DNA of 37,481 bases from an uncultured Erwinia sp. (GCA_913775305.1 CAJYIY010000130.1:1-37481); one strand, 5' to 3'; positions 9,574 to 19,080 are shown, counted from the first letter of the stretch. Made by a program: numbers and translations. The notes: generated by a model not told the origin, from the letters alone.

Positions 9574-10482
9574 TCAGTTCATCGCCTGCATGGCGTGCTC
9601 CAGGGCATTGCGCAGCAGCTGGCGGTCGTGACGATAGCGAATGTCGTCCGCCTCCAGTGGTTCCTGCACAATGACCCGACCACTCAGCTGGCGGGTATCG
9701 CTGATCGGGCCCAGCACCAGCGCGTCAATCACCCGTTTGCCAATCACATTTTCCATCATCTCCAGCTTATCGGTGACGGTCAGTGCTGCCGCTGCCGGGC
9801 TGAGTTCTTTCCCCAGATTACCGATAAAAATCATCGTGGCCGGGCTGCGACGCAGCGCCTGGGCCAGCTCCGGCACCAGCAGCACCGGCATCAGGCTGGT
9901 GTAAAAGCTGCCGGGGCCCATTAAGATCAGATCGGCTTCAGCAATGGCTTCCACCGCCTCGCGGGTGGCAGTGACCACCGGTGACAGCCTCAGTTCCTGC
10001 GGCGGTTGGCGCATCTGATCGATCTCGGTTTCGCCGTACACCAGATGTCCCTCCGCATCGACGGCAACCAGATCGACCGGCTGCTCGGACATCGGGATCA
10101 AAAACGCATCGACCTTCAACAAATTACGGATAAGATTGATCGCCTCCAGCGGACGTACGCTGAGATGTTCGAGGGATTTCAACATCAGATTGCCCAGATT
10201 ATGCCCCGCCAGCTCGCCGTTACCGCCAAAACGGTACTCAAACATCGCCGATGCCACGCTGGGCTCGGCGATAAGCTGATTCAGGCAGTTACGCATATCA
10301 CCCCATGCAATGCCGCCTTCCGAGCGGCGAATACGTCCGGTCGAACCCCCGTTATCGGTGGTGGTGACAATGCCGGTGAGGCGGGAGCCTAAAGAGGAAA
10401 GCGCGGACATGACACGGCCCAGACCGTGCCCGCCTCCCAGAGCCACCACGCGATCGAGGTCGGCTAACGTGCGATTACGCAT
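9574..10482 (-). CDS. ybhK: YvcK/CofD-like protein YbhK
   Basis: The 302-aa protein matches E. coli YbhK in length and motifs: the glycine-rich [15 protein letters not shown] (14-28), [13 protein letters not shown] (40-52), [19 protein letters not shown] (93-101) and [15 protein letters not shown]. It belongs to the CofD/YvcK family with a Rossmann-like fold. B. subtilis YvcK binds UDP-sugars and is needed for growth on gluconeogenic carbon and for normal cell shape. The enterobacterial role is less clear. It starts at ATG 10480-10482 and is divergent from moaA, as in E. coli. Confidence 0.95.
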   Translation of the reverse strand: MRNRTLADLDRVVALGGGHGLGRVMSALSSLGSRLTGIVTTTDNGGSTGRIRRSEGGIAWGDMRNCLNQLIAEPSVASAMFEYRFGGNGELAGHNLGNLMLKSLEHLSVRPLEAINLIRNLLKVDAFLIPMSEQPVDLVAVDAEGHLVYGETEIDQMRQPPQELRLSPVVTATREAVEAIAEADLILMGPGSFYTSLMPVLLVPELAQALRRSPATMIFIGNLGKELSPAAAALTVTDKLEMMENVIGKRVIDALVLGPISDTRQLSGRVIVQEPLEADDIRYRHDRQLLRNALEHAMQAMN

Positions 10483-10556
10483 AGAATCTCATCATCACAA
10501 TGCAGGAATTAATATAATTAGCATTTTACGCTAAACAGCAGCGAAAATGCAGAAAT

Positions 10557-10582
10557 TCGTTATATATCGTAATCTATAACGA
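10557..10582. promoter_or_regulatory. Candidate ModE binding site upstream of moaA
   Basis: TCGTTATA (10557-10564) and TATAACGA (10575-10582) form a perfect 8-base inverted repeat with a 10-base spacer. The arms and spacing resemble known ModE operators (CGTTATAT...TATAACG). In E. coli, molybdate-bound ModE stimulates moaA transcription. Position upstream of the riboswitch leader fits. The assignment rests on motif resemblance only. Confidence 0.65.
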
Positions 10583-10611
10583 GACTTTGTTCTGGAATCC
10601 CGGCAATATTA

Positions 10612-10771
10612 GCGTTAACATTTTAACCACTGGATTTACCGATGAGCGGTAAATCACACTTAGCCCTGATACCTAAGTCCTCAGACGGATACGGTGTCCT
10701 GGCCGCAACCTCGCGTTGCCAGGGTGCAGAAAGAAATGCCTGCATCTCCCGACATTGGAAAGGTGTAGCTG
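10612..10771 (+). ncRNA. Moco (molybdenum cofactor) riboswitch in the moaA leader
   Basis: The moaA leader contains a perfect hairpin ATTTACCG-ATGAG-CGGTAAAT (10634-10654). It is followed by conserved-looking blocks (GCCCTGATACCTAAGTCC, ACGGTGTCCTGG, CTGCATCTCCCGACATTGG) and GAAAGGTGTAG just before the moaA start. This placement and these blocks fit the Moco RNA motif found upstream of E. coli moaA, where cofactor sufficiency reduces MoaA translation. The AAAGG at 10759-10763 is probably both part of the aptamer end and the ribosome binding site. Exact ends are estimated. Confidence 0.85.
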
Positions 10772-11758
10772 GTGCAAAATTTTACGGATAACTACGCGCG
10801 TAGTTTTTACTACCTGCGTTTGTCGATCACTGACGTATGCAACTTTCGTTGCACCTATTGCCTTCCTGACGGCTACCGGCCGCAGGGGGTAAAGAATAAA
10901 ACCTTCCTGTCGCTGGATGAAATTCGTCGCGTGACGCGGGCTTTTGCCGCCGCCGGCACTGAAAAAGTGCGGCTCACCGGTGGGGAACCGTCAATGCGTC
11001 GTGATTTTATCGACATTATCGCCGCCGTGCGCGAAAACAAAGGTATACGCCAGCTGGCGGTTACCACCAACGGTTATCGCCTTCAGCGCGATGTTGCCCG
11101 CTGGCGCGATGCCGGGTTGACCGCGATTAACGTCAGCGTCGACAGCCTCGATCCCCGTCAGTTTCATGCCATCACCGGTCAGGATAAATTTGATGAGGTG
11201 ATGCGCGGTATCGATGCGGCCTTTGACGCCGGTTTCAGCCAGGTGAAAGTGAACAGCGTGCTGATGCGTGATGTTAACTATCGTCAGCTTGACACCTTCC
11301 TCGCCTGGATCCGTACGCGGCCGATTCAGCTGCGTTTTATCGAACTGATGGAAACCGGCGAAGGCGGCGAGCTGTTTCGCCAGCAGCATGTTTCCGGTGA
11401 ATCCATCCGACAATATCTGATCGCCCAGGGCTGGGTGCTGCAGGCGCGTGCGCGTAGCGATGGTCCGGCACAGGTGTTTCATCATCCAGATTATCTGGGG
11501 GAAATCGGTCTGATTATGCCCTACGAGAAGGATTTCTGCGCCAGCTGCAACCGGCTGCGCGTCTCTGCGGTGGGGAATCTGCATCTGTGCCTGTTCGGTG
11601 ACGGTGGCGTTCCGCTACGCGATCTGCTGGCGAATGACGATCAGCAGGATGCCTTACAGGCGCGTATTGCCAGCAGCCTGAGCCACAAAAAACAGACGCA
11701 TTTCCTGCACCAGGGTAACACCGGTATTACACAAAACCTTTCGTTCATTGGCGGTTAA
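10772..11758 (+). CDS. moaA: GTP 3',8-cyclase (molybdenum cofactor biosynthesis protein A)
   Basis: MoaA is a radical-SAM enzyme that converts GTP to 3',8-cyclo-GTP, the first step of molybdopterin synthesis. The 328-aa protein has the N-terminal cluster cysteines C23, C27 and C30 ([11 protein letters not shown]), the SAM-binding stretch [14 protein letters not shown], a C-terminal cluster in [11 protein letters not shown] plus the HLCLFG cysteine, and the conserved terminal Gly-Gly. The start is GTG 10772, giving the family N-terminus; AAAGG ending at 10763 is the ribosome site. It is the first gene of moaABCDE and is controlled by the Moco riboswitch, probably together with ModE. Confidence 0.97.
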   Translation: MQNFTDNYARSFYYLRLSITDVCNFRCTYCLPDGYRPQGVKNKTFLSLDEIRRVTRAFAAAGTEKVRLTGGEPSMRRDFIDIIAAVRENKGIRQLAVTTNGYRLQRDVARWRDAGLTAINVSVDSLDPRQFHAITGQDKFDEVMRGIDAAFDAGFSQVKVNSVLMRDVNYRQLDTFLAWIRTRPIQLRFIELMETGEGGELFRQQHVSGESIRQYLIAQGWVLQARARSDGPAQVFHHPDYLGEIGLIMPYEKDFCASCNRLRVSAVGNLHLCLFGDGGVPLRDLLANDDQQDALQARIASSLSHKKQTHFLHQGNTGITQNLSFIGG

Positions 11759-11771
11759 CAGGGATTTAATT

Positions 11772-12287
11772 ATGGGTAAAGGTACAGCGGAGTTTGTCGC
11801 GCTTAATGTGGCGATTCTTACCGTGTCGGACAAACACACACTGGCCAGCGACACCTCGGGTGGCTGGCTGAAAGAGGCGGTGAGCGAGGCCGGACATCAG
11901 GTGCTCGATCGCGCCATCGTCGCTGATAACCGCTACCGCATTCGTGCGGTGGTATCCAGCTGGGTTGCCAGTACGGATGTGCAGGTGGTGCTGATCAACG
12001 GCGGCACCGGATTCAACAGCAAAAACAGCACCCCGGAAGCCTTACTGCCGCTGTTCGATCGGGAAATTGAAGGATTTGGCGAGCTGTTTCGCATGGTCTC
12101 ATTTGAAGATATTGGCACCTCAACGCTGCAGTCACGGGCGGTGGGCGGCATCGCCAACCAGACCCTGATCCTCGCCGTACCGGGTTCAACCTCCGCCTGC
12201 CAGCTGGCCTGGGAGCGAATCGTTCAGGATCAGCTCGATGCCAGAACGCGCCCGTGTAATTTTGTTTCGCATGTAAAGAAGCCCTGA
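11772..12287 (+). CDS. moaB: Molybdenum cofactor biosynthesis protein B
   Basis: MoaB belongs to the MoaB/MogA molybdopterin-binding fold. Its exact step in E. coli is not settled; it may be a redundant adenylyltransferase-like protein. Motifs seen are VAILTVSDK, the substrate-loop [31 protein letters not shown] and [13 protein letters not shown]. Most family members read TGGTG where this one reads NGGTG. The ATG at 11772 gives 171 aa and the family N-terminus; an in-frame TTG at 11748 lies inside moaA and is rejected. It lies 13 bases after moaA and one base before moaC. Confidence 0.96.
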   Translation: MGKGTAEFVALNVAILTVSDKHTLASDTSGGWLKEAVSEAGHQVLDRAIVADNRYRIRAVVSSWVASTDVQVVLINGGTGFNSKNSTPEALLPLFDREIEGFGELFRMVSFEDIGTSTLQSRAVGGIANQTLILAVPGSTSACQLAWERIVQDQLDARTRPCNFVSHVKKP

Positions 12288-12288
12288 T

Positions 12289-12774
12289 ATGTCACAGTTA
12301 ACTCACATTAATGCCGCCGGAGAGGCGCATATGGTGGATGTTTCCACCAAACAGGACAGTGCACGTGAAGCCCGCGCTGAAGCCTTTGTGGTCATGCGCC
12401 CGGAAACGCTGCAGATGATTATTGACGGCAGCCACCATAAAGGCGACGTGTTCGCTACCGCGCGCATCGCCGGTATTCAGGCGGCCAAACGTACCTGGGA
12501 GCTGATCCCGCTGTGCCATCCACTGATGCTGAGCAAGGTGGAGGTGATGCTGGAGGCGCAGCCCGAACATCATCGGGTGCGTATTGAAACCCTCTGTCGT
12601 CTGACCGGCAAAACCGGTGTTGAAATGGAGGCGCTGACTGCCGCCTCGGTTGCCGCGTTGACCATCTACGACATGTGTAAAGCGGTGCAGAAAGATATCA
12701 GCATCGAACAGTGCCGTCTGCTGAGTAAAAGCGGCGGTAAATCCGGTGATTTTCAGGCGGTGGCTTATGCTTAA
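12289..12774 (+). CDS. moaC: Cyclic pyranopterin monophosphate synthase
   Basis: MoaC rearranges 3',8-cyclo-GTP to cyclic pyranopterin monophosphate. The 161-aa protein keeps the catalytic residues H77 (PLCHPLML), D128 and K131 ([10 protein letters not shown]) at E. coli numbering, and begins [19 protein letters not shown] like its family. It overlaps moaD by 8 bases, so MoaC and MoaD are translationally coupled. Confidence 0.98.
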   Translation: MSQLTHINAAGEAHMVDVSTKQDSAREARAEAFVVMRPETLQMIIDGSHHKGDVFATARIAGIQAAKRTWELIPLCHPLMLSKVEVMLEAQPEHHRVRIETLCRLTGKTGVEMEALTAASVAALTIYDMCKAVQKDISIEQCRLLSKSGGKSGDFQAVAYA

Positions 12775-13012
12775 TATCCTTTTCTTCGCTCAGGTGCGCG
12801 AACTTATCGGCACCGATCGTCTTGAGCTTCCGGCGGATTATGCGGATGTGGAATCGCTGCGCGCGGCGCTGGCCGAACGCGGAGGGCGGTGGACGCTGGC
12901 GCTTGAGCCCGGCAAGCTGCTGGCAGCAGTGAACCAGACGCTGGTTTCACCTCAGCATCCGCTGCGTGCCGGGGATGAGGTCGCGTTTTTCCCTCCGGTA
13001 ACCGGAGGCTGA
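12767..13012 (+). CDS. moaD: Molybdopterin synthase small (sulfur carrier) subunit
   Basis: MoaD is the ubiquitin-like sulfur carrier whose C-terminal thiocarboxylate donates sulfur to the dithiolene. The 81-aa protein ends in the essential Gly-Gly (PPVTGG) and contains [10 protein letters not shown]. The start ATG 12767 gives [13 protein letters not shown], as in E. coli. An upstream in-frame ATT lies within moaC and is not used. It needs MoeB, which is not in the window, for activation, and pairs with MoaE encoded one base downstream. Confidence 0.97.
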   Translation: MLNILFFAQVRELIGTDRLELPADYADVESLRAALAERGGRWTLALEPGKLLAAVNQTLVSPQHPLRAGDEVAFFPPVTGG

Positions 13013-13013
13013 A

Positions 13014-13493
13014 ATGGAAACGCGAATCCGGGTCAGTGCTGAACCATTCGATATGGCCACCGAATATGCCTGGCTTTCCGCCTGCGACAGCGACGGTGCG
13101 GTCGTCACCTTTACCGGCAAAGTGCGCAACCACAACCTGGGCGATAACGTCAGTGCGCTGACCCTGGAGCACTATCCGGGCATGACCGAAAAGGCCCTGG
13201 CCGACATTGTGGCAGAAGCACGTCAGCGCTGGTCGATGCAGCGGGTGACGGTGATCCACCGAATCGGCGAACTTTTCCCCGGTGACGAGATTGTGCTGGT
13301 GGGCGTCAGCGGTGCACATCGCGGAGCCGCCTTTGACGGCGCGGAGTTCATTATGGACTACCTGAAAACCCGTGCGCCGTTCTGGAAGCGGGAAGCCACC
13401 GATGAGGGCGAACGCTGGGTCGAGTCGCGCGACAGCGACCATCAGGCTGCCGGGCGCTGGCAGTCGCCGTCGGAATTAAAGCGCTTTGTCTGA
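13014..13493 (+). CDS. moaE: Molybdopterin synthase catalytic subunit
   Basis: MoaE binds cyclic pyranopterin monophosphate and, with two MoaD molecules, makes molybdopterin. Conserved parts are VTFTGKVRNHNLGD, LEHYPGM, VGVSGAHRGAAF and the active-site lysines K118 and K125 (DYLKTRAPFWKRE). Length is 159 aa, slightly longer than E. coli (150) because of a C-terminal extension. It is the last gene of moaABCDE. Confidence 0.97.
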   Translation: METRIRVSAEPFDMATEYAWLSACDSDGAVVTFTGKVRNHNLGDNVSALTLEHYPGMTEKALADIVAEARQRWSMQRVTVIHRIGELFPGDEIVLVGVSGAHRGAAFDGAEFIMDYLKTRAPFWKREATDEGERWVESRDSDHQAAGRWQSPSELKRFV

Positions 13494-13556
13494 TGGATCT
13501 GCGGTGAACCAACCGTCAGTCTGTGTGCAAACATCGGGTTAACCTCAGGGATATCC

Positions 13557-14648
13557 ATGCGTTATCGTGTTTTGAGTCTCCTTCCTTTGCTGGTCCTGTT
13601 GATCCTCACAGGCTGTTCCAGCCCGACAGCTAAAAAAGCCGACGCGCCGCGTCCCGCCGATGTGAAAACGCAAATCACCCGCCTGCTTCCGGCGGGTGTC
13701 AGCGATCGTCAGGGCTGGGCCGGGGATATCTTCGTGGCGCTTAACGGTCTGAATATCCCTCCCACAGCCAGCAATATTTGTTCGGTGATCGCCGTGGCGG
13801 GGCAGGAGTCTGGCTTTAATGCTGATGCGCCGGTGGCGGGGCTGCCGAAAATTGCCTGGTCTGAAATTGACCGCCGCGCTGGTCGGCTGCACATTCCGCC
13901 ATTTTTGGTACGTACTGCGCTGATGATCAAGTCACCTGACGGCAGAAGCTATGCCGATCGCCTCGATCGCGTGAAGAGTGAGAAAGAGCTGAGTGCGATA
14001 TTTGATGACTTTATCAATATGGTGCCAATGGGGCAGAAGCTGTTTGGCAATCTGAATCCGGTCCACACCGGCGGGCCAATGCAGGTGAGCATCGCCTTCG
14101 CTGAAGCCCACGCCAGCGGCTATCCCTATACGCCGGACGGCTCAGTTCGCCGCGAGGTGTTCACCCGTCGCGGGGGAGTATGGTTCGGTACACAGCATCT
14201 GCTGGGCTATCCCGCTGATTATCCGGCTCCGCTTTACCGCTTTGCCGACTACAACGCGGGCTGGTACGCCAGCCGCAACGCGGCGTTCCAGGCAGCGGTT
14301 TCCCGCCTTAGCGGCATTAAGCTGGCGCTGGACGGCGATCTGATTAATTACGGTTCGGACAGCGCGGGCGCAACGGAAAAAGCCCTGCGCACGTTGGGCA
14401 AACAACTGGGCTACAGCGACCGGGCTATTCGTCGTGCGCTGGAGAAAGGAGACGATGCCGATTTCGGCAACAGCGATCTCTGGCAGGCCGTTTTTCGTCT
14501 GGCGGATAAAGACGCCGGAAAAAAACTGCCGCGTGCCGTGCTGCCCGGCATTAAGCTGGAAAGTCCAAAAATCACCCGCAATCTGACCACTGCCTGGTTT
14601 GCCCAGCGGGTGAACAGCCGCTATCAGAGCTGCATGGCGCGCCAGTAG
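13557..14648 (+). CDS. yaiW: Outer membrane lipoprotein of the YaiW (DUF1615) family
   Basis: The 363-aa protein has a lipoprotein signal with the lipobox LTGC (cysteine about residue 20) and matches YaiW: SVIAVAGQESGFNADAPV, KIAWSEIDRRAGRLHIPPF, NMVPMGQKLFGNLNPV, GGPMQVSIAFAEAHASGYP, RRGGVWFGTQHLLGYP, ADYNAGWYASRNAAFQ and the C-terminal KITRNLTTAWFAQRV. In E. coli, YaiW is an outer membrane lipoprotein that works with SbmA in sensitivity to proline-rich peptides, and the two genes are adjacent. Here no sbmA is present and the gene follows moaE after 63 bases. AlkaliNE-sugar or lysozyme-like activity has not been shown; the QES and glycine motifs only hint at a transglycosylase-like fold. Confidence 0.88.
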   Translation: MRYRVLSLLPLLVLLILTGCSSPTAKKADAPRPADVKTQITRLLPAGVSDRQGWAGDIFVALNGLNIPPTASNICSVIAVAGQESGFNADAPVAGLPKIAWSEIDRRAGRLHIPPFLVRTALMIKSPDGRSYADRLDRVKSEKELSAIFDDFINMVPMGQKLFGNLNPVHTGGPMQVSIAFAEAHASGYPYTPDGSVRREVFTRRGGVWFGTQHLLGYPADYPAPLYRFADYNAGWYASRNAAFQAAVSRLSGIKLALDGDLINYGSDSAGATEKALRTLGKQLGYSDRAIRRALEKGDDADFGNSDLWQAVFRLADKDAGKKLPRAVLPGIKLESPKITRNLTTAWFAQRVNSRYQSCMARQ

Positions 14649-14693
14649 CAGATTCAACTCTTGCTCAACGGGATGAGTTTGTTACGCTGCGAA

Positions 14694-14721
14694 CTGGCAC
14701 AGACGCGAAAGTGTGTGCCAG
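14694..14721 (+). terminator. Hairpin after the yaiW-like gene
   Basis: CTGGCACA (14694-14701) pairs perfectly with TGTGCCAG (14714-14721) in the 119-base gap before ybhL. No T-run follows directly (TTTTTT occurs only at 14740-14745), so it may be a weak terminator or a leader structure of ybhL. Confidence 0.35.
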
Positions 14722-14767
14722 ACTGAGAACAACATAACGTTTTTTCACTTTTCCCAGGAGGAGCATC

Positions 14768-15478
14768 ATGGACAGATATCCACGTTCCAGTGATTCAATT
14801 GTTCAACGAGCCAGCAGTGGCCTGTCAACCTATATGGCACAGGTTTACGGCTGGATGACCTGTGGTCTGCTGCTGACGGCATTTGTTTCCTGGTATGCGG
14901 CCAATACCCCTGAAGTTATGCAGCTGGTTTTTGCTAATCGCATCACCTTCTTCGGCCTGATCATCGTCCAGCTTGGGCTGGTGGTGGTGCTGTCAATGAT
15001 GGTGCACAAGCTGAGCGGGACGGTCGCCACCGGTATCTTTATGCTCTATTCGGCGCTGACCGGGCTGACCATGGCCAGCATCTTCCTGGTCTATACCTAC
15101 TCGTCCATCGCCAGCACCTTTGTGGTGACTGCGGGGATGTTCGGTGCCATGAGCCTGTGGGGCTACACCACCAGGCGCGATCTCAGCGGTATGGGCAGCA
15201 TGCTGTTTATGGCGCTGATCGGCATTGTTCTCGCCTCACTGGTGAATCTGTGGCTGAAAAGCACTGCGTTGATGTGGGCGGTGACCTATATCGGCGTAGT
15301 GGTGTTTGTCGGGCTGACCGCGTATGACACTCAGAAGCTGAAAAATATGGGTGAGAGTATCAACGTGGAAGATAAAGAGAATCTGCGTCGTTACTCGATT
15401 ATGGGGGCGCTGACGCTGTACCTCGACTTTATCAACCTGTTCCTGATGCTGCTGAGGATCTTCGGCAACCGCCGCTGA
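14768..15478 (+). CDS. ybhL: Bax inhibitor-1 family inner membrane protein YbhL
   Basis: This 236-aa protein has about seven hydrophobic segments and follows E. coli YbhL closely: YMAQVYGWMTCGLLLTAF, MLYSALTGLTMASIFLVY, TAGMFGAMSLWGYTTRRDL, TAYDTQKLKNMGE and ALTLYLDFINLFLMLLRIFG. The family (BI-1/YccA/TMBIM) includes calcium-leak channels such as B. subtilis YetJ. The E. coli protein has no firm function. The start at ATG 14768 follows a strong AGGAGGAG. It faces ybhN. Confidence 0.95.
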   Translation: MDRYPRSSDSIVQRASSGLSTYMAQVYGWMTCGLLLTAFVSWYAANTPEVMQLVFANRITFFGLIIVQLGLVVVLSMMVHKLSGTVATGIFMLYSALTGLTMASIFLVYTYSSIASTFVVTAGMFGAMSLWGYTTRRDLSGMGSMLFMALIGIVLASLVNLWLKSTALMWAVTYIGVVVFVGLTAYDTQKLKNMGESINVEDKENLRRYSIMGALTLYLDFINLFLMLLRIFGNRR

Positions 15479-15489
15479 TTTCAGTCGCT

Positions 15490-15515
15490 GGCGGTCCGGA
15501 TCCTCCCGGACCGCC
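15490..15515. terminator. Hairpin between convergent ybhL and ybhN
   Basis: GGCGGTCCGG (15490-15499) and CCGGACCGCC (15506-15515) form a perfect 10-base GC-rich stem with a 6-base loop, in the 41-base gap between two convergent genes. It lacks a T-run, but its strength and place suggest a shared transcription barrier. Confidence 0.55.
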
Positions 15516-15519
15516 ATCA

Positions 15520-16473
15520 TCATGCCGACAAATTCTTTTCTCTCAGCGATTTTGCCCGGCTCTCCAGCCAAAGATACAGCACCAGTGCCAGTAGCAGCGG
15601 GGCGATGAAATAGAGCAGCCGATAGGCCAGCAGCGCCGCAATAATTGCGCCGTGGGTAACCGGTTCACCACGCAGCAGTGCCAGAAATACCGCCTCCAGC
15701 ACGCCGATTCCGGCCGGAATGTGAATAATCACCCCGGCAATACTGCTGATCAGCAGTACGCCCAGCACCTGTGGAAAATCAACCTTCTGCATCAGCAGCA
15801 GCCAGATAATCGCCCCCATCACCAGCCAGTTAGCGCTGGATACCGTAAACTGCACCAGCGCCATACGCAGCGAAGGCAGCGCCAGCTTGTGGCCTTTGAT
15901 GCTCCAGCGGCGGCGGCGGGAGAATGCACACAGCAGCAGATAGACAAAAACAAACAGCAGCAGGCCGATTCCGATAGCGCGTAGCGTAGCCGATCCCACA
16001 AACCACCCTGCCGGGATCTTCACCATACCCGCACTAAAAACGATGCCGGAAACCAGCACATAGCCCAGCCAGTTGGTGGCGATGCTGAGGGTGAAAATTC
16101 GGGTAATGGTACTGCTGCTCAGTCCCAGCCGCGAGTAGAGACGATAGCGCATCGCCACGCCGCCCACCCAGGTACTGAGCGTCAGGTTGAAGGCGTAGCA
16201 GATAAACGACACCAGCATCACCTGACGTTTTGCCAGCTTATGACCACAGCTCGCCCGGCCAATCAAATCGTAGACGCCATAGGTCAGATAGCTGACGATC
16301 ACCAGCACCACCGAGGCCAGAACCGCCGTACGGTTGTAGTTGACGATGGTTTCCAGTACCTCGCTCCAGTCAACTTTGCGGGCATAAATAACCAGCAGAA
16401 CGATGACCGCGATAAAAAACAGCCAGGTCATTCCCTTTTTTAGGGGTTTCCAAAAGCGATGGGAGATCGACAT
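15520..16473 (-). CDS. ybhN: YbhN-type inner membrane protein (LPG synthase TM-like family)
   Basis: A 317-aa polytopic protein with about eight hydrophobic helices, related to the transmembrane part of lysylphosphatidylglycerol synthases/flippases (UPF0104). Recognisable parts are DWSEVLETIVNYNRTAV, LTLSTWVGGVAMRYRLYSRL and HIPAGIGVLEAVFLALL. Its start codon shares one base with the clsB stop (TGATG), so it is translationally coupled with the cardiolipin synthase. This fits a role in moving or handling phospholipid, but its function is not established. It is the last gene of ybhP-clsB-ybhN. Confidence 0.93.
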   Translation of the reverse strand: MSISHRFWKPLKKGMTWLFFIAVIVLLVIYARKVDWSEVLETIVNYNRTAVLASVVLVIVSYLTYGVYDLIGRASCGHKLAKRQVMLVSFICYAFNLTLSTWVGGVAMRYRLYSRLGLSSSTITRIFTLSIATNWLGYVLVSGIVFSAGMVKIPAGWFVGSATLRAIGIGLLLFVFVYLLLCAFSRRRRWSIKGHKLALPSLRMALVQFTVSSANWLVMGAIIWLLLMQKVDFPQVLGVLLISSIAGVIIHIPAGIGVLEAVFLALLRGEPVTHGAIIAALLAYRLLYFIAPLLLALVLYLWLESRAKSLREKNLSA

Positions 16474-17717
16474 CAGAGTTTGGCTCCTTCATTTTCCGTC
16501 CCCATGCGGTCCTGAGTTTCCATTTCAGGCTGGACCGGGGGAGGGACCTCGGTCAGTTTAGGCGTATGCGCCGGTAGCCAGCCGGCAATCGCCGGGAAAT
16601 GGCGCAGAAAGTGAAACACCATGACGTTTTTACTGAGCTGCCACCAGCTTTGCGGCGGCAGTTCGCTCTCCTCCACCCGGCGGCAGTCCTCACGCAGAAG
16701 CCGTTCGAGGTTATCGCGCACCTGCTGGTTAAAATTCCTGTCGTGGATCATCAGATTGGCTTCCAGATTCAGCGACAGGCTCAGCGGGTCAAGATTACTG
16801 GAGCCGACAGTCGCCCACTGGCGGTCTTTTACCGCAATCTTGGCGTGCAGTGGGCGGCGGCAGTACTCATACACCTCGACGCCTCCCTTCACCAGATAGT
16901 TGTATAGCAGCTCTGCCCCCACTTTCACGATAGGCATATCCGGTTCTCCCTGAACAATCAGCCGTACGCGAACGCCGCGCCGCGCCGCATTTCGCATTTC
17001 GCGCAGCAGGCGATAGCCGGGGAAAAAATAAGCGTTAGCGATGATCACATCGTCTTCAGCCGTTCTCAGCATCTCCAGGTAATGCTGCTCGATGTCATCG
17101 CGATGGGCGTCGTTATCGCGCCAGACCAGCAGCGCCTGCGCATCGCCGGGCGTGGCATTCCGCGCCGGACGATGGCGGCGGGCACCCCACCAGCGGTGGA
17201 CGGGGCGTTTGCTGCCGATTTCCTGCTGCACGTAGGCGGCAATATCGGCGACGATCGGTCCTTTGACCTCTACGGCATAGTCCTGTTTGGCCTCGGGACC
17301 GAAGCTGACGTTGTGCTCCGCCGAATAGTTGATGCCGCCTACGAAAGCAATATCGCCATCGGCAACGACAATTTTCCGATGCAGGCGGCGGAAAACGTTG
17401 GTGCGCATGCCCAGCACCAGCGGGCGGGGATCGTAATAGACGAAGCGCACCCCCTCGGCGGTCAGACTGTTAACAAAGGTGTCGGGAAGGTCGGGCGAGC
17501 CGTAACCGTCCACCATCATTTCGATATGCACTCCGCGTTTTGCCGCCGCCAACAGTTCGGCATGCAGCGCCTGGCCTACGTCGTCGTTGAACAAAATAAA
17601 CGTTTCAAGCAACAGGCTGTGCTGCGCGCGTTGAATTGCGCCAAAAACACGCGGGAAAAATTCCTCGCCGTTCTCCAGCAGTCTGATGCGGTTACCTTCA
17701 CGCCAGGTTGGATTCAT
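16473..17717 (-). CDS. clsB: Cardiolipin synthase B
   Basis: ClsB (YbhO) is a phospholipase D-superfamily enzyme that makes cardiolipin and can also make phosphatidylglycerol in E. coli. The 414-aa protein has two HKD motifs: H113-K115-D120 ([10 protein letters not shown], followed by GGINYSAEH) and H291-K293-D298 ([10 protein letters not shown], followed by [18 protein letters not shown]). The C-terminal [11 protein letters not shown] is also typical. The ATG 17715-17717 is chosen over an upstream in-frame start because it gives the family N-terminus and overlaps the ybhP stop by 4 bases. Confidence 0.95.
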   Translation of the reverse strand: MNPTWREGNRIRLLENGEEFFPRVFGAIQRAQHSLLLETFILFNDDVGQALHAELLAAAKRGVHIEMMVDGYGSPDLPDTFVNSLTAEGVRFVYYDPRPLVLGMRTNVFRRLHRKIVVADGDIAFVGGINYSAEHNVSFGPEAKQDYAVEVKGPIVADIAAYVQQEIGSKRPVHRWWGARRHRPARNATPGDAQALLVWRDNDAHRDDIEQHYLEMLRTAEDDVIIANAYFFPGYRLLREMRNAARRGVRVRLIVQGEPDMPIVKVGAELLYNYLVKGGVEVYEYCRRPLHAKIAVKDRQWATVGSSNLDPLSLSLNLEANLMIHDRNFNQQVRDNLERLLREDCRRVEESELPPQSWWQLSKNVMVFHFLRHFPAIAGWLPAHTPKLTEVPPPVQPEMETQDRMGTENEGAKL

Positions 17718-18475
17718 AGGTGAATTTCCACCGCCAGCGGCGCGTGATCGGACAGGTGCGACCACGGACGCAGCGGAATAGTTTGTGGGTGACTGGTACT
17801 GGCGTTACGCACGTAAATGCGGTCCAGCCGTAACAGGGGGAAGCGTGCAGGGAAGGTGCGCGCCGGTCGACCATACTTCTGGCTGAACACCTCTTCCAGA
17901 CCGGCCTGACGTTTGAGAATGCCGTTAGCGCGCTGCCGCCAGTCATTAAAATCTCCGGCAATCACCACCGGTGCATCGCGGGGGAGTGAATTTACCAGCT
18001 GACAAATCATCGTCAGCTGGGCACGGCGGTCAGCTTCTCGCAGGCCGAGATGCACGCACATTACGTGCAGAGGGCTCGTTTTTCCGGGCAGAGCGATCTG
18101 GCAGTGCAGGATCCCGCGTTTTTCGGTGCCGGCAACAGAAATATCCCGGTTCTCATGGTGAACAATCGGCAGCTGTGAAAGTACGGCATTGCCGTGATCG
18201 CCATCGGGGTAAACGGCATTACGGCCATAGGCAAACTCCTGCCAGATCGAATCGGCGAGAAATTCGTAGTGCGGCACGCTGGGCCAGTTTTTCACCTTCA
18301 GCGCATGCAGGCGGTGGCTGCCCATGACCTCCTGCAGCAGAACAATATCAGCCCCGGTAGCTCGTACTGCGTCACGCAGTTCCGGCAGGATAAAACGTCG
18401 GTTAAAGGGGGTAAAACCCATATGTGTATTAATCGTCAGGATTTTAAATGAAAATCCTTGCGCATTTTGTGACAT
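17714..18475 (-). CDS. ybhP: Endonuclease/exonuclease/phosphatase family protein YbhP
   Basis: The 253-aa protein belongs to the EEP metal-dependent phosphodiesterase fold. It has the first-strand [10 protein letters not shown], the metal-binding glutamate in VLLQEVMG, the conserved AGDFNDWRQ and the terminal catalytic histidine in [11 protein letters not shown]. The E. coli homologue has the same length and neighbours, but its substrate is unknown. A phospholipid-related role is suggested only by operon context with clsB and ybhN. The start ATG 18473-18475 gives the family N-terminus; an upstream extension of 54 codons is rejected because homologues lack it. Confidence 0.93.
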   Translation of the reverse strand: MSQNAQGFSFKILTINTHMGFTPFNRRFILPELRDAVRATGADIVLLQEVMGSHRLHALKVKNWPSVPHYEFLADSIWQEFAYGRNAVYPDGDHGNAVLSQLPIVHHENRDISVAGTEKRGILHCQIALPGKTSPLHVMCVHLGLREADRRAQLTMICQLVNSLPRDAPVVIAGDFNDWRQRANGILKRQAGLEEVFSQKYGRPARTFPARFPLLRLDRIYVRNASTSHPQTIPLRPWSHLSDHAPLAVEIHL

Positions 18476-18656
18476 AATTGCCGCGCTCTCCCTTTCAACT
18501 CGCTGAGAATAAAGTGTAGTACTGGTCACAAAAGAGTGCCTGACTGCGTTTTTTTTGCGGATTTGTCTGAAAGTTGAGTTACTCTGGAGAACTGCGTTAC
18601 CGATCTGTGTCAGTAACACACTTGGGCGGCCAGTCATGGACCGCCGGGAGAAATGA

Positions 18657-19046
18657 ATGAAATGGTCTAATCGTATTCAGATTGTCACTGGGCAAAACTG
18701 TTTACACATCGCGCTACACCTGCTGCTGATAGCTGCACTGGTGTGGGGATGGAAGCACCATGCGCTGTTGCAGGTCAGCCTGCTGCTGCTGGCGATGTAT
18801 GCCAGCGTGTTTGCCGCCATGCTGCTGACGCAGCGCGTACCGGGTTTACGGCGCATTGGCGATTTCCTTGAAGATGTAACAACTACTTACTATTTCGGTG
18901 CAGCGATGTTAGTGCTGCTGGTGCTGTCGCGGGTTATTCACAATAACCTGCTGCTGGGTGCCGTAGGGGTTGTGATGCTGGCTGGTCCGGCCGTTGTATC
19001 GCTACTGGCGAAAGAGCCGGTGCGTTCGCGCCATCGCCAGCGTTAA
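18657..19046 (+). CDS. ybhQ: Inner membrane protein YbhQ
   Basis: A 129-aa protein with about four hydrophobic segments (near residues 18-32, 38-58, 78-90 and 97-117). It matches E. coli YbhQ in length, the [17 protein letters not shown] block and the [13 protein letters not shown] near the end. No function is known. It is transcribed divergently from ybhP. The ATG 18657 is preferred over ATG 18653, which is in another frame; GGGAG at 18646-18650 is the ribosome site. An intrinsic terminator follows immediately, so it is probably monocistronic. Confidence 0.92.
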   Translation: MKWSNRIQIVTGQNCLHIALHLLLIAALVWGWKHHALLQVSLLLLAMYASVFAAMLLTQRVPGLRRIGDFLEDVTTTYYFGAAMLVLLVLSRVIHNNLLLGAVGVVMLAGPAVVSLLAKEPVRSRHRQR

Positions 19047-19052
19047 CCCCAG

Positions 19053-19080
19053 ACGGGCCACTTCGGTGGCCCGTTGTTTT
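19053..19080 (+). terminator. Intrinsic terminator after ybhQ
   Basis: ACGGGCCAC (19053-19061), a TTCG tetraloop and GTGGCCCGT (19066-19074) make a perfect 9-base stem, followed by TGTTTT. It begins 7 bases after the ybhQ stop codon. Confidence 0.92.
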
